Notes: generated from the letters alone by a model not told the origin. DNA of 64,000 nucleotides from Eubacterium_G segne (GCF_014287775.1 NZ_JACOOZ010000010.1:56128-120127), one strand, 5' to 3'; positions 1 through 9,060 are shown, counted from the first letter of the stretch. A program made the numbers and translations.

Positions 1-2
1 AT

Positions 3-56
3 TATTTTAAAATTAATAATTGGGATGAATTGATAGAAAAAATTGAAACAATATAG
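3..56 (+). CDS. 3' end of a gene entering from the left
   Basis: The first bases stay open in one frame and end at TAG 54-56, giving an acidic, amphipathic tail that reads NNWDELIEKIETI. About 50 bp separate it from the next start. Too little remains to name the product. Confidence 0.4.
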   Translation, partial: YFKINNWDELIEKIETI

Positions 57-105
57 AATAGGAAATAAACTAGAATATTAGTAATATTGTACGAGGACGT
101 GAATT

Positions 106-591
106 ATGGAACTTTGGGATGCATATGACATGAATTTAAATAAAATTAAAGATAAAACATTAATAAGAGGTGAAGCCGTACCAGATGGAATGTACCATTT
201 AGTGTGTGAGGTTATTGTTAAACATACAGATGGTACATATTTGTTAATGCAAAGAGACAAAAATAAGCATTATGGTGAATATTGGGAAGCTACAGCAGGA
301 GGTTCAGCATTGCAAGGAGAAAATCCACTTGAATGTGCAATAAGAGAATTGCGAGAAGAAACAGGAATAAATGAAACAAATTTAGTGGAGCTAGGAAGGG
401 TTGTTCAACATAATCATCATTCAATATATGTTGATTATATTGTGATTACGGATTGGGACAAGTCTAATATTATTCTTCAACAAGGAGAAACACAGGATTA
501 TAAGTGGGTAGATAAAGATACTTTGAAAAATATGAAATCTAATGAATTGGTAACAAGAAGAATGCAGCTTTTTATTGAGGAATTACGATAA
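106..591 (+). CDS. NUDIX hydrolase
   Basis: A 161-residue NUDIX protein. The box sits near residues 66-88 and includes the core RELREETGI; it follows a typical NUDIX N-terminal strand (YHLVCEVIVKHTDGTYLLMQRDK). NUDIX enzymes hydrolyse nucleoside diphosphates linked to another moiety with Mg2+ bound by the glutamates of the box; the substrate cannot be read here. The layout (a leading WDAYD segment before the fold) resembles Idi-like NUDIX proteins. The ATG follows a GAGGACGTG ribosome site. It heads a run of small metabolic genes (NUDIX, GNAT, pyrophosphatase-like) that look like house-cleaning or accessory functions. Confidence 0.9.
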   Translation: MELWDAYDMNLNKIKDKTLIRGEAVPDGMYHLVCEVIVKHTDGTYLLMQRDKNKHYGEYWEATAGGSALQGENPLECAIRELREETGINETNLVELGRVVQHNHHSIYVDYIVITDWDKSNIILQQGETQDYKWVDKDTLKNMKSNELVTRRMQLFIEELR

Positions 592-621
592 TAGACAATA
601 ACAAGATTAAAGGAAAGTATT

Positions 622-1053
622 ATGAAAATAATTAAGTATAAAGACAAGTATCGTGATGATATGATTTTTATGATATTAGAAGCAAAAAATGCTTTAGGTC
701 GAGTTCCGGGATTAAATGAGGATTTATTGGATGTTAAAAGGAACTACTTGGATGCAGGAGATATGTTTTGGTTGGCTATTAATGAACAAGACAGAGTTAT
801 AGGAAGTATTGGATATAATTCTATAAGGGACACAGATGAGGTTTGGCTGCATCGTTTGTTTGTAAAATACAATTTGAAAAGACAAGGTATTGGAAGTGCT
901 TTGTTAGAAATGGCAGAAAATTATATAGCAAATCAAGGAAAGAAAGTGGTAAGAATTCATCTGGGAGGAGATGGCTTTGAGGAATCAAAAATATTTTATA
1001 CCAAACATGGCTATGTGGAGTATCGGGAACGCTATATGATGAAGAATTTGTAG
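622..1053 (+). CDS. GNAT family N-acetyltransferase
   Basis: A 143-residue single-domain GNAT protein. The acetyl-CoA pyrophosphate loop is visible as LKRQGIGSALLEMAE (around residues 90-104), preceded by the beta-4 strand VWLHRLFV, and the C-terminus has the usual FYTKHGY helix-strand element. It would transfer an acetyl group to an amine; the acceptor is unknown. AAAGGAAAG lies upstream of the ATG. It lies 30 bp after the NUDIX gene and is probably co-transcribed with it. Confidence 0.88.
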   Translation: MKIIKYKDKYRDDMIFMILEAKNALGRVPGLNEDLLDVKRNYLDAGDMFWLAINEQDRVIGSIGYNSIRDTDEVWLHRLFVKYNLKRQGIGSALLEMAENYIANQGKKVVRIHLGGDGFEESKIFYTKHGYVEYRERYMMKNL

Positions 1054-1105
1054 ATAATAGCAAATTACTACGGTAGGAGAATTGAAGTTAGAGGAGGTAA
1101 ATATA

Positions 1106-1429
1106 GTGGTTGGCGATATTGTAAAAGTAGTGGTTGACAGACCACTTGGAAGTTATCATCCTAAGCATAAAGATATGTATTATACGATTAATTATGGATA
1201 TATTGAAGGGATAATTGCTCCAGATGGAGAGGAACAAGATGCGTATATTATAGGTGTAGATGAACCTGTAAAGGAATTTGTTGGAAGAATTATTGCAATA
1301 ATACATCGCAATAATGATGTAGAGGAAAAATGGGTCGTTGCACCTCAAAATATGATATTTACTAAAGAACAAATATGGGAAAAAGTTTTGTTTACAGAAC
1401 AGTACTTTGATTCTGAAATAATAATGTAA
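1106..1429 (+). CDS. Inorganic-pyrophosphatase-like protein
   Basis: About 107 residues (GDIVKVVVDRPLGSYHPKHKD..INYGYIEG..DGEEQDAYIIGVDEPV). The DRPLGSYHP opening, the NYGYI strand and the DGEEQDAYI segment are those of short clostridial proteins annotated as inorganic pyrophosphatase; DxxDxxV-type acidic residues of the classic enzyme are only partly kept, so the activity is inferred. I prefer the GTG at 1106, 8 bp after GAGGAGG, over an upstream in-frame TTG at 1082 that has no ribosome site. It follows the GNAT gene by about 50 bp. Confidence 0.75.
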   Translation: MVGDIVKVVVDRPLGSYHPKHKDMYYTINYGYIEGIIAPDGEEQDAYIIGVDEPVKEFVGRIIAIIHRNNDVEEKWVVAPQNMIFTKEQIWEKVLFTEQYFDSEIIM

Positions 1430-1479
1430 ACATAAGTATTTTTGAACTAATAAAATAAATAGAAAAATTTAGAATTGAC

Positions 1480-1540
1480 CGAGCTCTTTGAGCGAGGGAT
1501 GCTTCTTGTCCGAAGGGCAAGAAGATGGGATATAGAAAGA
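1480..1540 (+). other. Intergenic hairpin
   Basis: Between the pyrophosphatase-like gene and the RhuM-Fic gene is a locally GC-rich patch. It contains a 10-bp stem (CTTCTTGTCC, loop GAA, GGGCAAGAAG) and a short GCTC/GAGC stem just before it. No T-run follows, so it is not an obvious terminator. It may be an mRNA leader structure or the end of a lost element. Confidence 0.35.
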
Positions 1541-1632
1541 ACTTAACAAATCGGGATTTTAGTTATAGTAATAAGTATAACGAAAATATTTTATTTAATA
1601 AATAATAAGCTAGAAGAAGGATATTATATATA

Positions 1633-2562
1633 ATGACAAATGAAATCGTATTATTTAATGATGGTAATGTTAACATAGAGGTTCAAATGAATCCGGAACA
1701 GGAAACGGTATGGCTTACTCAAAAACAGATAGAAACATTGTTTGGAGTTAGTCATGCAACAGTAAGTGAACATATATCTAATATTTTGAAGTCAGGTGAG
1801 CTGGATGATACTTCTGTCGGTTTTTCCGACAAAAGTACCGGAGGCAGAAAACCAAAAATATACAACCTTGATATGATATTGTCAGTAGGATATAGAGTTA
1901 ATTCAAAAAAAGGTATTGCGTTTAGACGTTGGGCTAATGGTGTGTTGAAACAATACATAATGGAAGGATATGCAATAAACGAAAAAAGGATGTTTGCACT
2001 TCAAAAAACGGTTAATATTCAGACAAAAATGTTAGCATATTCCTTAGATTTGGAGGAAAAAGAAATATTAAAGGCAGTAAATCAATACACTGAAGCTTTG
2101 CTTCTTTTGGATCAATATGATCACCAGTCTTTACAAAAACCTGAGGGAAATGAACCGATTTATAGAATTACTTATGAAGAATGTCGAAGGATGGTTGATG
2201 AAATGGAAGATTCATTTAAATCAGATGTATTCGGCGTTGAGAAAGAGAAGGGTAAGGTTGAAGGAATATTAGCAGCTGTTTATCAAAATGTGTTTGGAGG
2301 AGATGTGTATCCGTCATTGGAAGAAAAAGCTGCAAATTTACTTTACTTTATAATAAAGGACCATCCTTATGCTGATGGGTGCAAGAGAATAGCTGCATCT
2401 CTTTTCCTCGAATTTTTAGCACGCAACAATGCTCTTTATAAAGATGGAGTAAAAATTATCAGTGATGGAGCATTGGTGGCAATTACACTTATGATTGCAG
2501 AGTCCAGAGCAGAGGAGAAAGAGATAATGGTAAAGTTAGTTATGAATTTCTTGGCAATGTAG
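1633..2562 (+). CDS. RhuM family protein fused to a Fic/DOC domain
   Basis: A 309-residue protein. Residues 1-110 are the RhuM-type DNA-binding region (VWLTQKQIETLFGVSHATVSEHISNIL, GGRKPKIYNLDMILSVGYRVNS, FRRWANGVLKQYIMEGYAINEKRM). The C-terminal part carries a Fic-like core HPYADGCKRIAASLF near residues 245-260. Canonical Fic is HPFxxGNxR; here the asparagine position is cysteine, as in the death-on-curing type found in this family. Fic domains transfer nucleotide or phosphate groups to proteins; RhuM proteins usually lie in defence or mobile islands. The start is ATG after AAGAAGGATA. Confidence 0.88.
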   Translation: MTNEIVLFNDGNVNIEVQMNPEQETVWLTQKQIETLFGVSHATVSEHISNILKSGELDDTSVGFSDKSTGGRKPKIYNLDMILSVGYRVNSKKGIAFRRWANGVLKQYIMEGYAINEKRMFALQKTVNIQTKMLAYSLDLEEKEILKAVNQYTEALLLLDQYDHQSLQKPEGNEPIYRITYEECRRMVDEMEDSFKSDVFGVEKEKGKVEGILAAVYQNVFGGDVYPSLEEKAANLLYFIIKDHPYADGCKRIAASLFLEFLARNNALYKDGVKIISDGALVAITLMIAESRAEEKEIMVKLVMNFLAM

Positions 2563-2692
2563 ATAACTTGAAGCAGTTGTTGTTTTTAGATTAGATGTCT
2601 ATAAAATACCATGTAAAGCAAAATAATTGATAACCAAGTTTTGGTTTGATTAAGATGTAGATAAATTACAATTTTAGCGAGGTGAACATATA

Positions 2693-3151
2693 TTGGCAAG
2701 AGCAAAATATCAGGTATTAGTCATTCCATATCATATTGAAAACGGCAATGTAAAATATTGCATATTTAAAAGAAATGATATGAAAGTATGGCAATTTATA
2801 GCAGGTGGTGGAGAAGATGAGGATGAAACTATAATAATATCTGCAAAACGAGAGGCATATGAAGAAGCAAACATAGGTATGGATTGTAAATATTCTGTGC
2901 TTGATACACAAAATAGCATACCAACATACTGTTTTAAAGAAGCAAGAAAAATATGGGGTGAAAATTGTTTGGTTATTCCTGAATATACATTTGCTGTTAG
3001 GATGGATACAACAATTTTGGAATTGTCTCAAGAGCATACGGAATATGAATGGGTTGATTACAATACCGCATTAAAAAGACTTAGGTATGATAGTAATAAA
3101 ACTGCGTTATGGGAATTAGATAGTAAAATTAAATTAGGAACATTAAATTAA
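2693..3151 (+). CDS. NUDIX hydrolase, NudB/dATP-pyrophosphohydrolase-like
   Basis: A 152-residue NUDIX protein. The opening ARAKYQVLVIPYHIENGNVKYCIFKR and the box GGGEDEDE..REAYEEANIG (residues 37-60) match NudB-like enzymes that hydrolyse nucleotide triphosphates. In the REUxEExGU core the final glycine is asparagine (EEANI). The TTG start at 2693 follows AGCGAGGTGAAC. About 130 bp separate it from the RhuM-Fic gene. Confidence 0.88.
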   Translation: MARAKYQVLVIPYHIENGNVKYCIFKRNDMKVWQFIAGGGEDEDETIIISAKREAYEEANIGMDCKYSVLDTQNSIPTYCFKEARKIWGENCLVIPEYTFAVRMDTTILELSQEHTEYEWVDYNTALKRLRYDSNKTALWELDSKIKLGTLN

Positions 3152-3251
3152 GAATATTTATATTATGATTTATTTACAACAAAATTGTAGTGAGTTATAG
3201 TTATAAGCTTGTCATAAGCTCCAGATTTTGAAATATAGGCTGAAAATTAGG

Positions 3252-3440
3252 GCTATTGGCAAATAGTAAATGACGAAGAATCTAATAAGCCAACTGGTAT
3301 TATTCTTTGCACTGATAAAGATTCAGTGGTTGCGGAATATGCTTTAGAAGGATTAGTAAGTAATATTTTGCATCAAAATATATTTATTATATTACCAATA
3401 AAGAACAACTCATAACGGAGATCAAAAAAGTGATAAATCA
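3252..3440 (+). pseudogene. Relic of a YhcG/DUF1016 C-terminus
   Basis: Conceptual translation gives NKPTGIILCTDKDSVVAEYA and then, after a frameshift near 3370, ASKYIYYITNKEQLITEIKK. This lines up with the tail of the intact YhcG C-terminal half 1.8 kb downstream (NPTIGIVLCSDTDEDIAKYS..FASKYKLYLPTEEELRAEI). Only about 60 codons survive, so this is a dead copy. Its last codons run in frame into the methyltransferase reading frame, which makes the upstream start of that gene doubtful. Confidence 0.65.
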
Positions 3441-3471
3441 GTGGAGTAAAAATAAAAGATACAAAAGAAAA

Positions 3472-4182
3472 ATGGAAGAAATGAGATTAAAAGAAATACG
3501 TAAAAACGAAAGAAAATCACATATAGAAATATATTCTAATGCCGAACTATATAAAGAGGGTAGTTGGCTAATAAGACCAATAAAAACAGTAGTAGATTTG
3601 ATACCTCTGTTTGATAAATACGAAGAAATTAATGTCTTGGATTTAGGTTGTGGAGTAGGAAGAAATTGCATATGTATTGCTCGACATTATTATGATAGGT
3701 TGTGTAAAATAGATTGTGTGGATATACTGGATTTAGCTATCGAAAAACTTTATGCTAATGCTGATGAATATGGTGTTACATCAAATATATGTGGAATAGT
3801 TAAATCGATTGATGATTATCAAATTAAAGAAAGAAATTATGATTTAGTAATGGCGGTATCATCTTTGGAACACGTAGATTCAAAAGAAACCTTTGTTAAT
3901 AAATTGCGAGAAATAGAACATGGCATCCGCAAAAATGGCATTGTATGTTTAGTTGTAAATTCTAATATAAAAGAGTTTGACAAGAAAACAGGAAATGAAA
4001 TACTTCCACAATTTGAAGTATGCTTACCTACAGAAGAAATGCAAAGAATTTTTGAAAAAGCTTTTAGTGAATGGACAGTATTAAAATCTACTGTGGTGGA
4101 TCAGCAATATGATATTCCGAGAGATAGTGGAATATGTGAATTGAAAACAAGTGTAGTTACTTTTGTAGCAAAAAAAGGATAG
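3472..4182 (+). CDS. Class I SAM-dependent methyltransferase
   Basis: About 237 residues. SAM motif I is seen as VLDLGCGVGRNC, followed by a motif II acidic residue (KIDCVDILDLAIEKL) and a YDLVMAVSSLEHV post-motif, as in small-molecule or tRNA-type Methyltransf_11/25 proteins. The substrate is unknown. An in-frame GTG at 3430 exists but its first codons are the tail of a decayed YhcG copy, so I start at the ATG at 3472; no strong ribosome site is visible for either. The next gene begins about 70 bp downstream. Confidence 0.8.
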   Translation: MEEMRLKEIRKNERKSHIEIYSNAELYKEGSWLIRPIKTVVDLIPLFDKYEEINVLDLGCGVGRNCICIARHYYDRLCKIDCVDILDLAIEKLYANADEYGVTSNICGIVKSIDDYQIKERNYDLVMAVSSLEHVDSKETFVNKLREIEHGIRKNGIVCLVVNSNIKEFDKKTGNEILPQFEVCLPTEEMQRIFEKAFSEWTVLKSTVVDQQYDIPRDSGICELKTSVVTFVAKKG

Positions 4183-4252
4183 AGATAAAATGGTTAAGGC
4201 ACTATTGCAGAAAAAAATCAGTATCAAGAAGTGGCAAAGGAGAATAATACAT

Positions 4253-5340
4253 ATGGAGAATAAACTAATAAACACTGGTCAAAATAGTATTATGGATAAT
4301 TTTATTGAGACAGATGATATATTAAAAGACATGCGACAGATTATTGAATCCTCACAGAAAGCTGCACATCAGGCAGTTAATATGACTCTTGTGCAGAGAA
4401 ATTGGATGATGGGCTATCGAATCGCCAGTGAGGAATTGCATGGTGAAAAGCGGGCAGAGTATGGAACAAAGATAATAAAGAAATTATCTCAGGAATTATC
4501 AACAGAGTATGGAAAAGGTTTTACAAAAACAAATCTATACAATTTTTATTCATTTTATAAAACTTATCCAGAGATTTTCCACTCAGCGAGTGGAAAATCT
4601 CAACCGATATTATCATGGACACATTATCGCATTTTATTACAAGTAAAAGATGAAAAGGCACGTGAATGGTATGAGAAAGAAGCGCTTCAACAAGCATGGA
4701 GTGTTAGAACATTACAACGTAATGTTTCTTCACAGTACTATTACCGTATGCTTCAGACTCAAAAGAAGGATCTTGTAGAAAATGAAATGAATGAACTAAC
4801 CAAGGAATATCAGAATGATAAGTTAGAATTTATAAAAATCCGGTTATTGCAGAATTTTTAGGTATGGCTTTAAATACAGGTTTTACTGAAAGTGATTTAG
4901 AAAATAGTATTTTGTCAAATTTACAGAAGTTTTTGATGGAATTAGGGAAAGGGTATGCTTTTGTGGCAAGACAGCAACATATTCATACAGAAAAGCAGGA
5001 TTATTATATTGATCTTGTTTTCTATAACTATATTCTCAAATGTTTTGTACTAATAGATTTGAAAACGCAGAAAATTACACATCAGGATGTAGGTCAGATG
5101 GATATGTATATTCGGATGTATGACGAACTTAAACGTAGTGAAGGAGACAATCCTACAATTGGAATTGTACTCTGTTCTGATACAGATGAGGATATTGCAA
5201 AGTATTCTATTCTTCATGGTAATGAACAGCTTTTTGCATCAAAATATAAGTTATACTTACCAACAGAGGAAGAATTAAGAGCAGAGATTGAAAATCAGAA
5301 AACAATGTTTTATTTGCAACAACAGGAAAATGACGAGTAG
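4253..5340 (+). pseudogene. YhcG/DUF1016 family PDDEXK nuclease, frameshifted
   Basis: Two consecutive reading frames make up one YhcG-type protein. The first (4253-4861) is the DUF1016 N-terminal domain (LVQRNWMMGYRIASEEL, YGKGFTKTNLYNFYSFY, SWTHYRILLQV). The second (4864-5340) is the PDDEXK nuclease-like half (DYYIDLVFYNYILKCFVLIDLKT, PTIGIVLCSD). The break is an A5 run at about 4836: one extra A restores FIKNPVIAEFLGMALNTG across the join. ATG 4253 has an AGGAG site. YhcG proteins occur in restriction and defence islands. The split may be inactivation, sequencing error or slippage. Confidence 0.8.
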
Positions 5341-5412
5341 TTTTTATTAAAGTATAGAAATACTAATGAGTTACTACATTTTGCATATGTATATTTGGAA
5401 AGGTTATTATCA

Positions 5413-5446
5413 GGTTGGGACCCCGTGTCCCAACCATTTTTTTTTA
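5413..5446 (+). terminator. Rho-independent terminator after the YhcG gene
   Basis: A perfect 8-bp stem (GGTTGGGA / TCCCAACC) with a short CCCCGTG loop is followed directly by a run of T. It closes the accessory block at the left of the window. Confidence 0.9.
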
Positions 5447-6042
5447 TTATTTCTAAAAAATAAACCATAGTAGATGTATTTTTCTACAAAAATAGATCAC
5501 CCTAGAATTCGACATTGCAATATTAATAGAGTAAAATATAGCCATAAAGATTTAATAACAAACAAAAAGTTTAGCAGAATAAACTTTAACTTTGCGACAT
5601 TATGTCGGGAAGTGCATTTTGTAAAACTATTATTTTCACATTCCTACTGTGAAAATAAAAAAATTTTAGCAGTTACAGTTTTATGAATAAAAAAATCTTT
5701 ATGTTAAACTAATTAGGTCAGACCTGGGAAAGACAATTTAATAACAATAAAAAACGCCAAGAAGTAATCTACAGAAAAAGTAGGTTTTACTCTTGGCGTT
5801 TGTTGTTATCAGGGTATTGTAAGATAATATAGTTTATATCGAATAATAGGGAAGAAATTAGGATAAACATTAAGAAGCGTAATTATTTAAATACGCATAG
5901 TGTATATGCTGTCTTTTATGTATAATAGATATATTGACGAAGATGTAAAACTTAAGGAATACAAAAATTGTTCCGTTTTGATAACTGTTTTTAATAATAG
6001 TCATGAATAAAAATAAATATATTATAAAAAGAGGAAAAAAGA
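5447..6042. other. Long intergenic region with two large hairpins
   Basis: No convincing gene is seen. At 5632-5658 there is a TATTTTCACA/TGTGAAAATA hairpin followed by A- and T-runs. At 5741-5809 lies a 69-bp imperfect palindrome centred on AACGCCAAGA ... TCTTGGCGTT, with flanks ATAACAA/TTGTTAT. A TATAAT at 5921-5926 could serve cutC, but no good -35 is seen. Confidence 0.5.
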
Positions 6043-6789
6043 ATGAATCACTATGTGTTAGAAGTATGCGTGGATTCTGTAGAATCAGCTATTGCGGCAA
6101 CTAATGGAGGGGCAACTAGAATTGAATTATGTTCAAATATTATTATAGGAGGAACAACGCCTGATTTAGAGTTATTTAAAATAATAAGAAATAAAATTCA
6201 AATTCCAATAAATGTTATGATAAGACCAAGATTTGGAGATTTTTGCTATACAGAATCAGAATTTGAGATAATGTGCAGACAAAGTGAAAAATTTGCAAGA
6301 GAAGGAGCAAATGCCATTGTTATAGGTTGTCTTAATCCTGATGGAAGTTTGAATGAGGCATATATGAAGGAAATTATGAATATGGCAACAGGATGCAGAG
6401 TTACTCTTCATAGAGCATATGATATGTGCAAAAATCCATTTGAAGCATTTGAGACCGCTAGAAAATTAGGTGTAGATACAATATTGACTTCAGGACAAAA
6501 AAATAGTTGTATTGAAGGTGTAAAGTTAATTAAAAAACTAGTTGAAAGATCAAGTGATATAGAGATTTTAGTTGGTGCAGGTGTAAATTCAGATAATATT
6601 AAGGAAATAGCTAAAATAACCGGGGCAAAAAGCTTTCATATGACAGGTAAGGTTGTAGAAAACAGCAAAATGGAATATCGAAATGATGATGTTAATATGG
6701 GAATTCCCGGGTTAAGTGAATATGAAATTTATAGAACAGACGAAAAAAATATAAGAAAAACAGCTGAAATATTAAAATTATTAAAATAA
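6043..6789 (+). CDS. cutC: CutC family protein
   Basis: A 248-residue TIM-barrel protein of the CutC family (LEVCVDSVESAIAATNGGATRIELC at the N-terminus; MIRPRFGDFCYTESEFEIM signature; later HRAYDMC and LTSGQ). The family was named for copper homeostasis, but its biochemical role is unsettled. Length is normal for the family. The ATG follows AAAGAGGAAAAAAG. It is monocistronic as far as can be seen: a long non-coding region lies on each side. Confidence 0.93.
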   Translation: MNHYVLEVCVDSVESAIAATNGGATRIELCSNIIIGGTTPDLELFKIIRNKIQIPINVMIRPRFGDFCYTESEFEIMCRQSEKFAREGANAIVIGCLNPDGSLNEAYMKEIMNMATGCRVTLHRAYDMCKNPFEAFETARKLGVDTILTSGQKNSCIEGVKLIKKLVERSSDIEILVGAGVNSDNIKEIAKITGAKSFHMTGKVVENSKMEYRNDDVNMGIPGLSEYEIYRTDEKNIRKTAEILKLLK

Positions 6790-6889
6790 TGCTTAATATA
6801 ATTATACAAATAATTTGGACATAGTTTAAATAATTAAATTGTAGAAAAATAATAAATTTATTGTTGCATGATTTAATAATAAGTGATAA

Positions 6890-7200
6890 AACAGAGCTTG
6901 TAAAAAGTAATAGTTAGTTGCGTAGAAAGGGATACATTACAATAAAGTGTCTTGATTACAGAGAACCGAGGTAGCTGAGAATCGGAAGAAAAGAATTGTT
7001 GTAACATCACCCTGGAGCATCTCTCCCAAAACTTTTTATAGTGAGTAGGCAGAGACGTAGTCTTCACGTTACAGAAGAAGCTGTTGGATGTGACAGTGAT
7101 GAGTGGTTTTAATTAGTAATAATTATTTCAAACAAAGTGGTACCACGAAATTGATATTTTCGCCTTTGTTGTCGTAAGACAATGAAGGCTTTTTCTTTTG
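6890..7200 (+). promoter_or_regulatory. T-box riboswitch, predicted isoleucine specifier
   Basis: Stem I, antiterminator and terminator are all visible. The base of stem I pairs AGGG (6928-6931) with CCCT (7010-7013). The next helix pairs TTACAA with TTGTAA (6999-7004), leaving a specifier loop CATCA (7005-7009); ATC followed by A reads as isoleucine. The distal arm has AGAGAACCGAGGTAGCTGAG. The T-box TGGTACCACG is at 7138-7147. Its UGGU bulge would pair with a tRNA ending ACCA, which fits tRNA-Ile and argues against reading CAT (His). The terminator follows at 7162-7199. It controls the downstream CstA transporter. Confidence 0.9.
7162..7199 (+). terminator. T-box regulated terminator
   Basis: The stem GCCTTtgTTGTC / GACAAtgAAGGC closes with a GTAA loop and is followed by TTTTTCTTTT. 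It is mutually exclusive with the antiterminator formed by the T-box sequence just upstream. Uncharged tRNA binding should prevent it forming. Confidence 0.88.
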
Positions 7201-7249
7201 TAATAAAAGAATAAACTATCTAAATAATAACAAAAGAGAGGTAATACAA

Positions 7250-8950
7250 ATGAATGGAATCTTAATGATGGTAATTGCGATTGTAGTACTTGGAGGAGCG
7301 TATCTTCTTTATGGTCGTTATCTTCAAAACAAATGGGGCATTGACCCTAATGCAAAAACTCCGGCATATGAATTACAGGATGGAGTTGATTATGTACCGG
7401 CTGATACAAATGTAGTATTTGGACATCAGTTTGCATCAATAGCAGGTGCGGGTCCTATTAATGGACCTATTCAGGCAGCAGTTTTTGGCTGGCTTCCTGT
7501 TTTATTATGGTTGCTTGTAGGTGGTGTGTTCTTCGGAGCTGTTCAAGATTTTGCATCAATGTATGCATCAGTTAAGAACAAAGGTCGTACAATTGGTTAC
7601 ATAATTGAAGAATATATTGGAAAATTAGGAAAGAAATTATTCTTACTTTTCTGTTGGTTATTTTGTATTTTAGTAGTTGCAGCATTTGCAGATGTTGTAG
7701 CCGGAACATTTAACGGATTTACAGTACCTGAAGTTGCAGGACAGGCAGTAGAAAAAATCTCAGCAAATGGTGCAGTAGCAATGACTTCAATTTTATTTAT
7801 TTTTGAAGCAGTAGCACTTGGAATGATTTTAAAATATGCAAAATTAAATAAATGGGTAAATACAGTAATAGCAATTGCAATGTTAGTAGCAGCAGTTGTA
7901 ATTGGTTTAAACTTCCCTGTTTATTTAACAAGAGAAACATGGCATCTTTTTATATTCGCTTATATATTTATTGCCAGTGTAGTTCCTGTATGGGCATTAT
8001 TGCAGCCTAGAGATTATTTAAACAGTTATTTATTAATTTTTATGATTGTAGGTGCAGTTGTAGGTATATTTGTTTCAAATCCTTCATGTAACTTACAGGC
8101 ATTTACAAGTTTCAACGTAGATGGACAGTATATGTTCCCAATTTTATTTGTAACAATAGCATGTGGTGCCGTATCAGGTTTCCATTCACTTGTTTCATCA
8201 GGAACAGCTTCAAAGCAAATTAAAAATGAAAAGAATATGTTACCTGTATCATTTGGTGCAATGCTTATGGAAAGTATGCTTGGTGTAATCGCATTAATCG
8301 CAGTTGCTTCATTTGCAAAAGGAGAAGCAGCAGCACAGGGCTTAACAACACAGCCACAGATTTTTGCAGGTGCAATTGCAAACTTCTTATCAGCAGTTGG
8401 TTTACCACATAATTTAGTATTTACATTAATTAACCTTGCTGTTTCAGCTTTTGCTTTAACATCACTTGACTCAGTTGCAAGAATTGGTCGTCTTTCATTC
8501 CAGGAATTCTTCTTAGATGAAGGAGTAACTGATGATAATATGACACCATTCCAGAAGGTAGTAACAAATAAGTATTTTGCTACAGTTATTACATTAGTTC
8601 TTGCATTCTTACTTGCAAAAGTTGGTTATGCAGAAATTTGGCCATTATTTGGTTCAGCAAACCAGTTGTTATCAGTACTTGCTTTAGTAGCTTGTGCAGT
8701 ATTCTTAAAGAAAACAAAACGTCAGGGTTGGATGTTATGGGTACCAATGTTCTTCATGATGGCAGTTACATTTACAGCCCTTGGAATGACAATTTACAAA
8801 TTAAGTGGAGCATTTGCTACAACAGGATTATCACTTGGAAATACATTACAGTTAATCTTTGCAGTATTACTTTTAATCCTTGGTGTAATTGTTGCCGTAC
8901 AGGGTGTAAAGAAGTTATTTGAAAAAAATGAAGAAAAAGAAGTTGCATAA
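7250..8950 (+). CDS. cstA: CstA-family transporter (carbon starvation protein A)
   Basis: A 566-residue polytopic membrane protein with about 15 hydrophobic segments. Family signatures are VVFGHQFASIAGAGPINGPI near residue 55, GRTIGYIIEEYIG, and GFHSLVSSGTASKQI near residue 310. CstA-like proteins import peptides, pyruvate or amino acids. The upstream T-box with an isoleucine-type specifier suggests that here it responds to amino-acid shortage and may import peptides or branched-chain amino acids; that part is inference. AGAGAGG precedes the ATG, and a strong terminator follows. Confidence 0.92.
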   Translation: MNGILMMVIAIVVLGGAYLLYGRYLQNKWGIDPNAKTPAYELQDGVDYVPADTNVVFGHQFASIAGAGPINGPIQAAVFGWLPVLLWLLVGGVFFGAVQDFASMYASVKNKGRTIGYIIEEYIGKLGKKLFLLFCWLFCILVVAAFADVVAGTFNGFTVPEVAGQAVEKISANGAVAMTSILFIFEAVALGMILKYAKLNKWVNTVIAIAMLVAAVVIGLNFPVYLTRETWHLFIFAYIFIASVVPVWALLQPRDYLNSYLLIFMIVGAVVGIFVSNPSCNLQAFTSFNVDGQYMFPILFVTIACGAVSGFHSLVSSGTASKQIKNEKNMLPVSFGAMLMESMLGVIALIAVASFAKGEAAAQGLTTQPQIFAGAIANFLSAVGLPHNLVFTLINLAVSAFALTSLDSVARIGRLSFQEFFLDEGVTDDNMTPFQKVVTNKYFATVITLVLAFLLAKVGYAEIWPLFGSANQLLSVLALVACAVFLKKTKRQGWMLWVPMFFMMAVTFTALGMTIYKLSGAFATTGLSLGNTLQLIFAVLLLILGVIVAVQGVKKLFEKNEEKEVA

Positions 8951-8970
8951 AATGAGACGTAAGTAAGTTA

Positions 8971-9027
8971 TAAAGACTGTCATATTAAAATGATAGAAAA
9001 TCATTGTTAATATGACAGTCTTTTTTT
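8971..9027 (+). terminator. Terminator after cstA
   Basis: A long stem, AAGACTGTCATATTAA paired with TTAATATGACAGTCTT, is followed by T7. Transcription of the T-box unit should end here. Confidence 0.92.
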
Positions 9028-9060
9028 ACAGCACCTTATTTTTTTGAAAAGGAGATTTGC

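Noticed and set aside
5474..5686. 70-codon plus-strand frame after the YhcG terminator
   Set aside because: No ribosome site, composition like random A+T-rich DNA, and it spans a hairpin.
8638..8922. 94-codon plus-strand frame inside cstA
   Set aside because: It is an out-of-frame shadow of a well-supported membrane protein gene.
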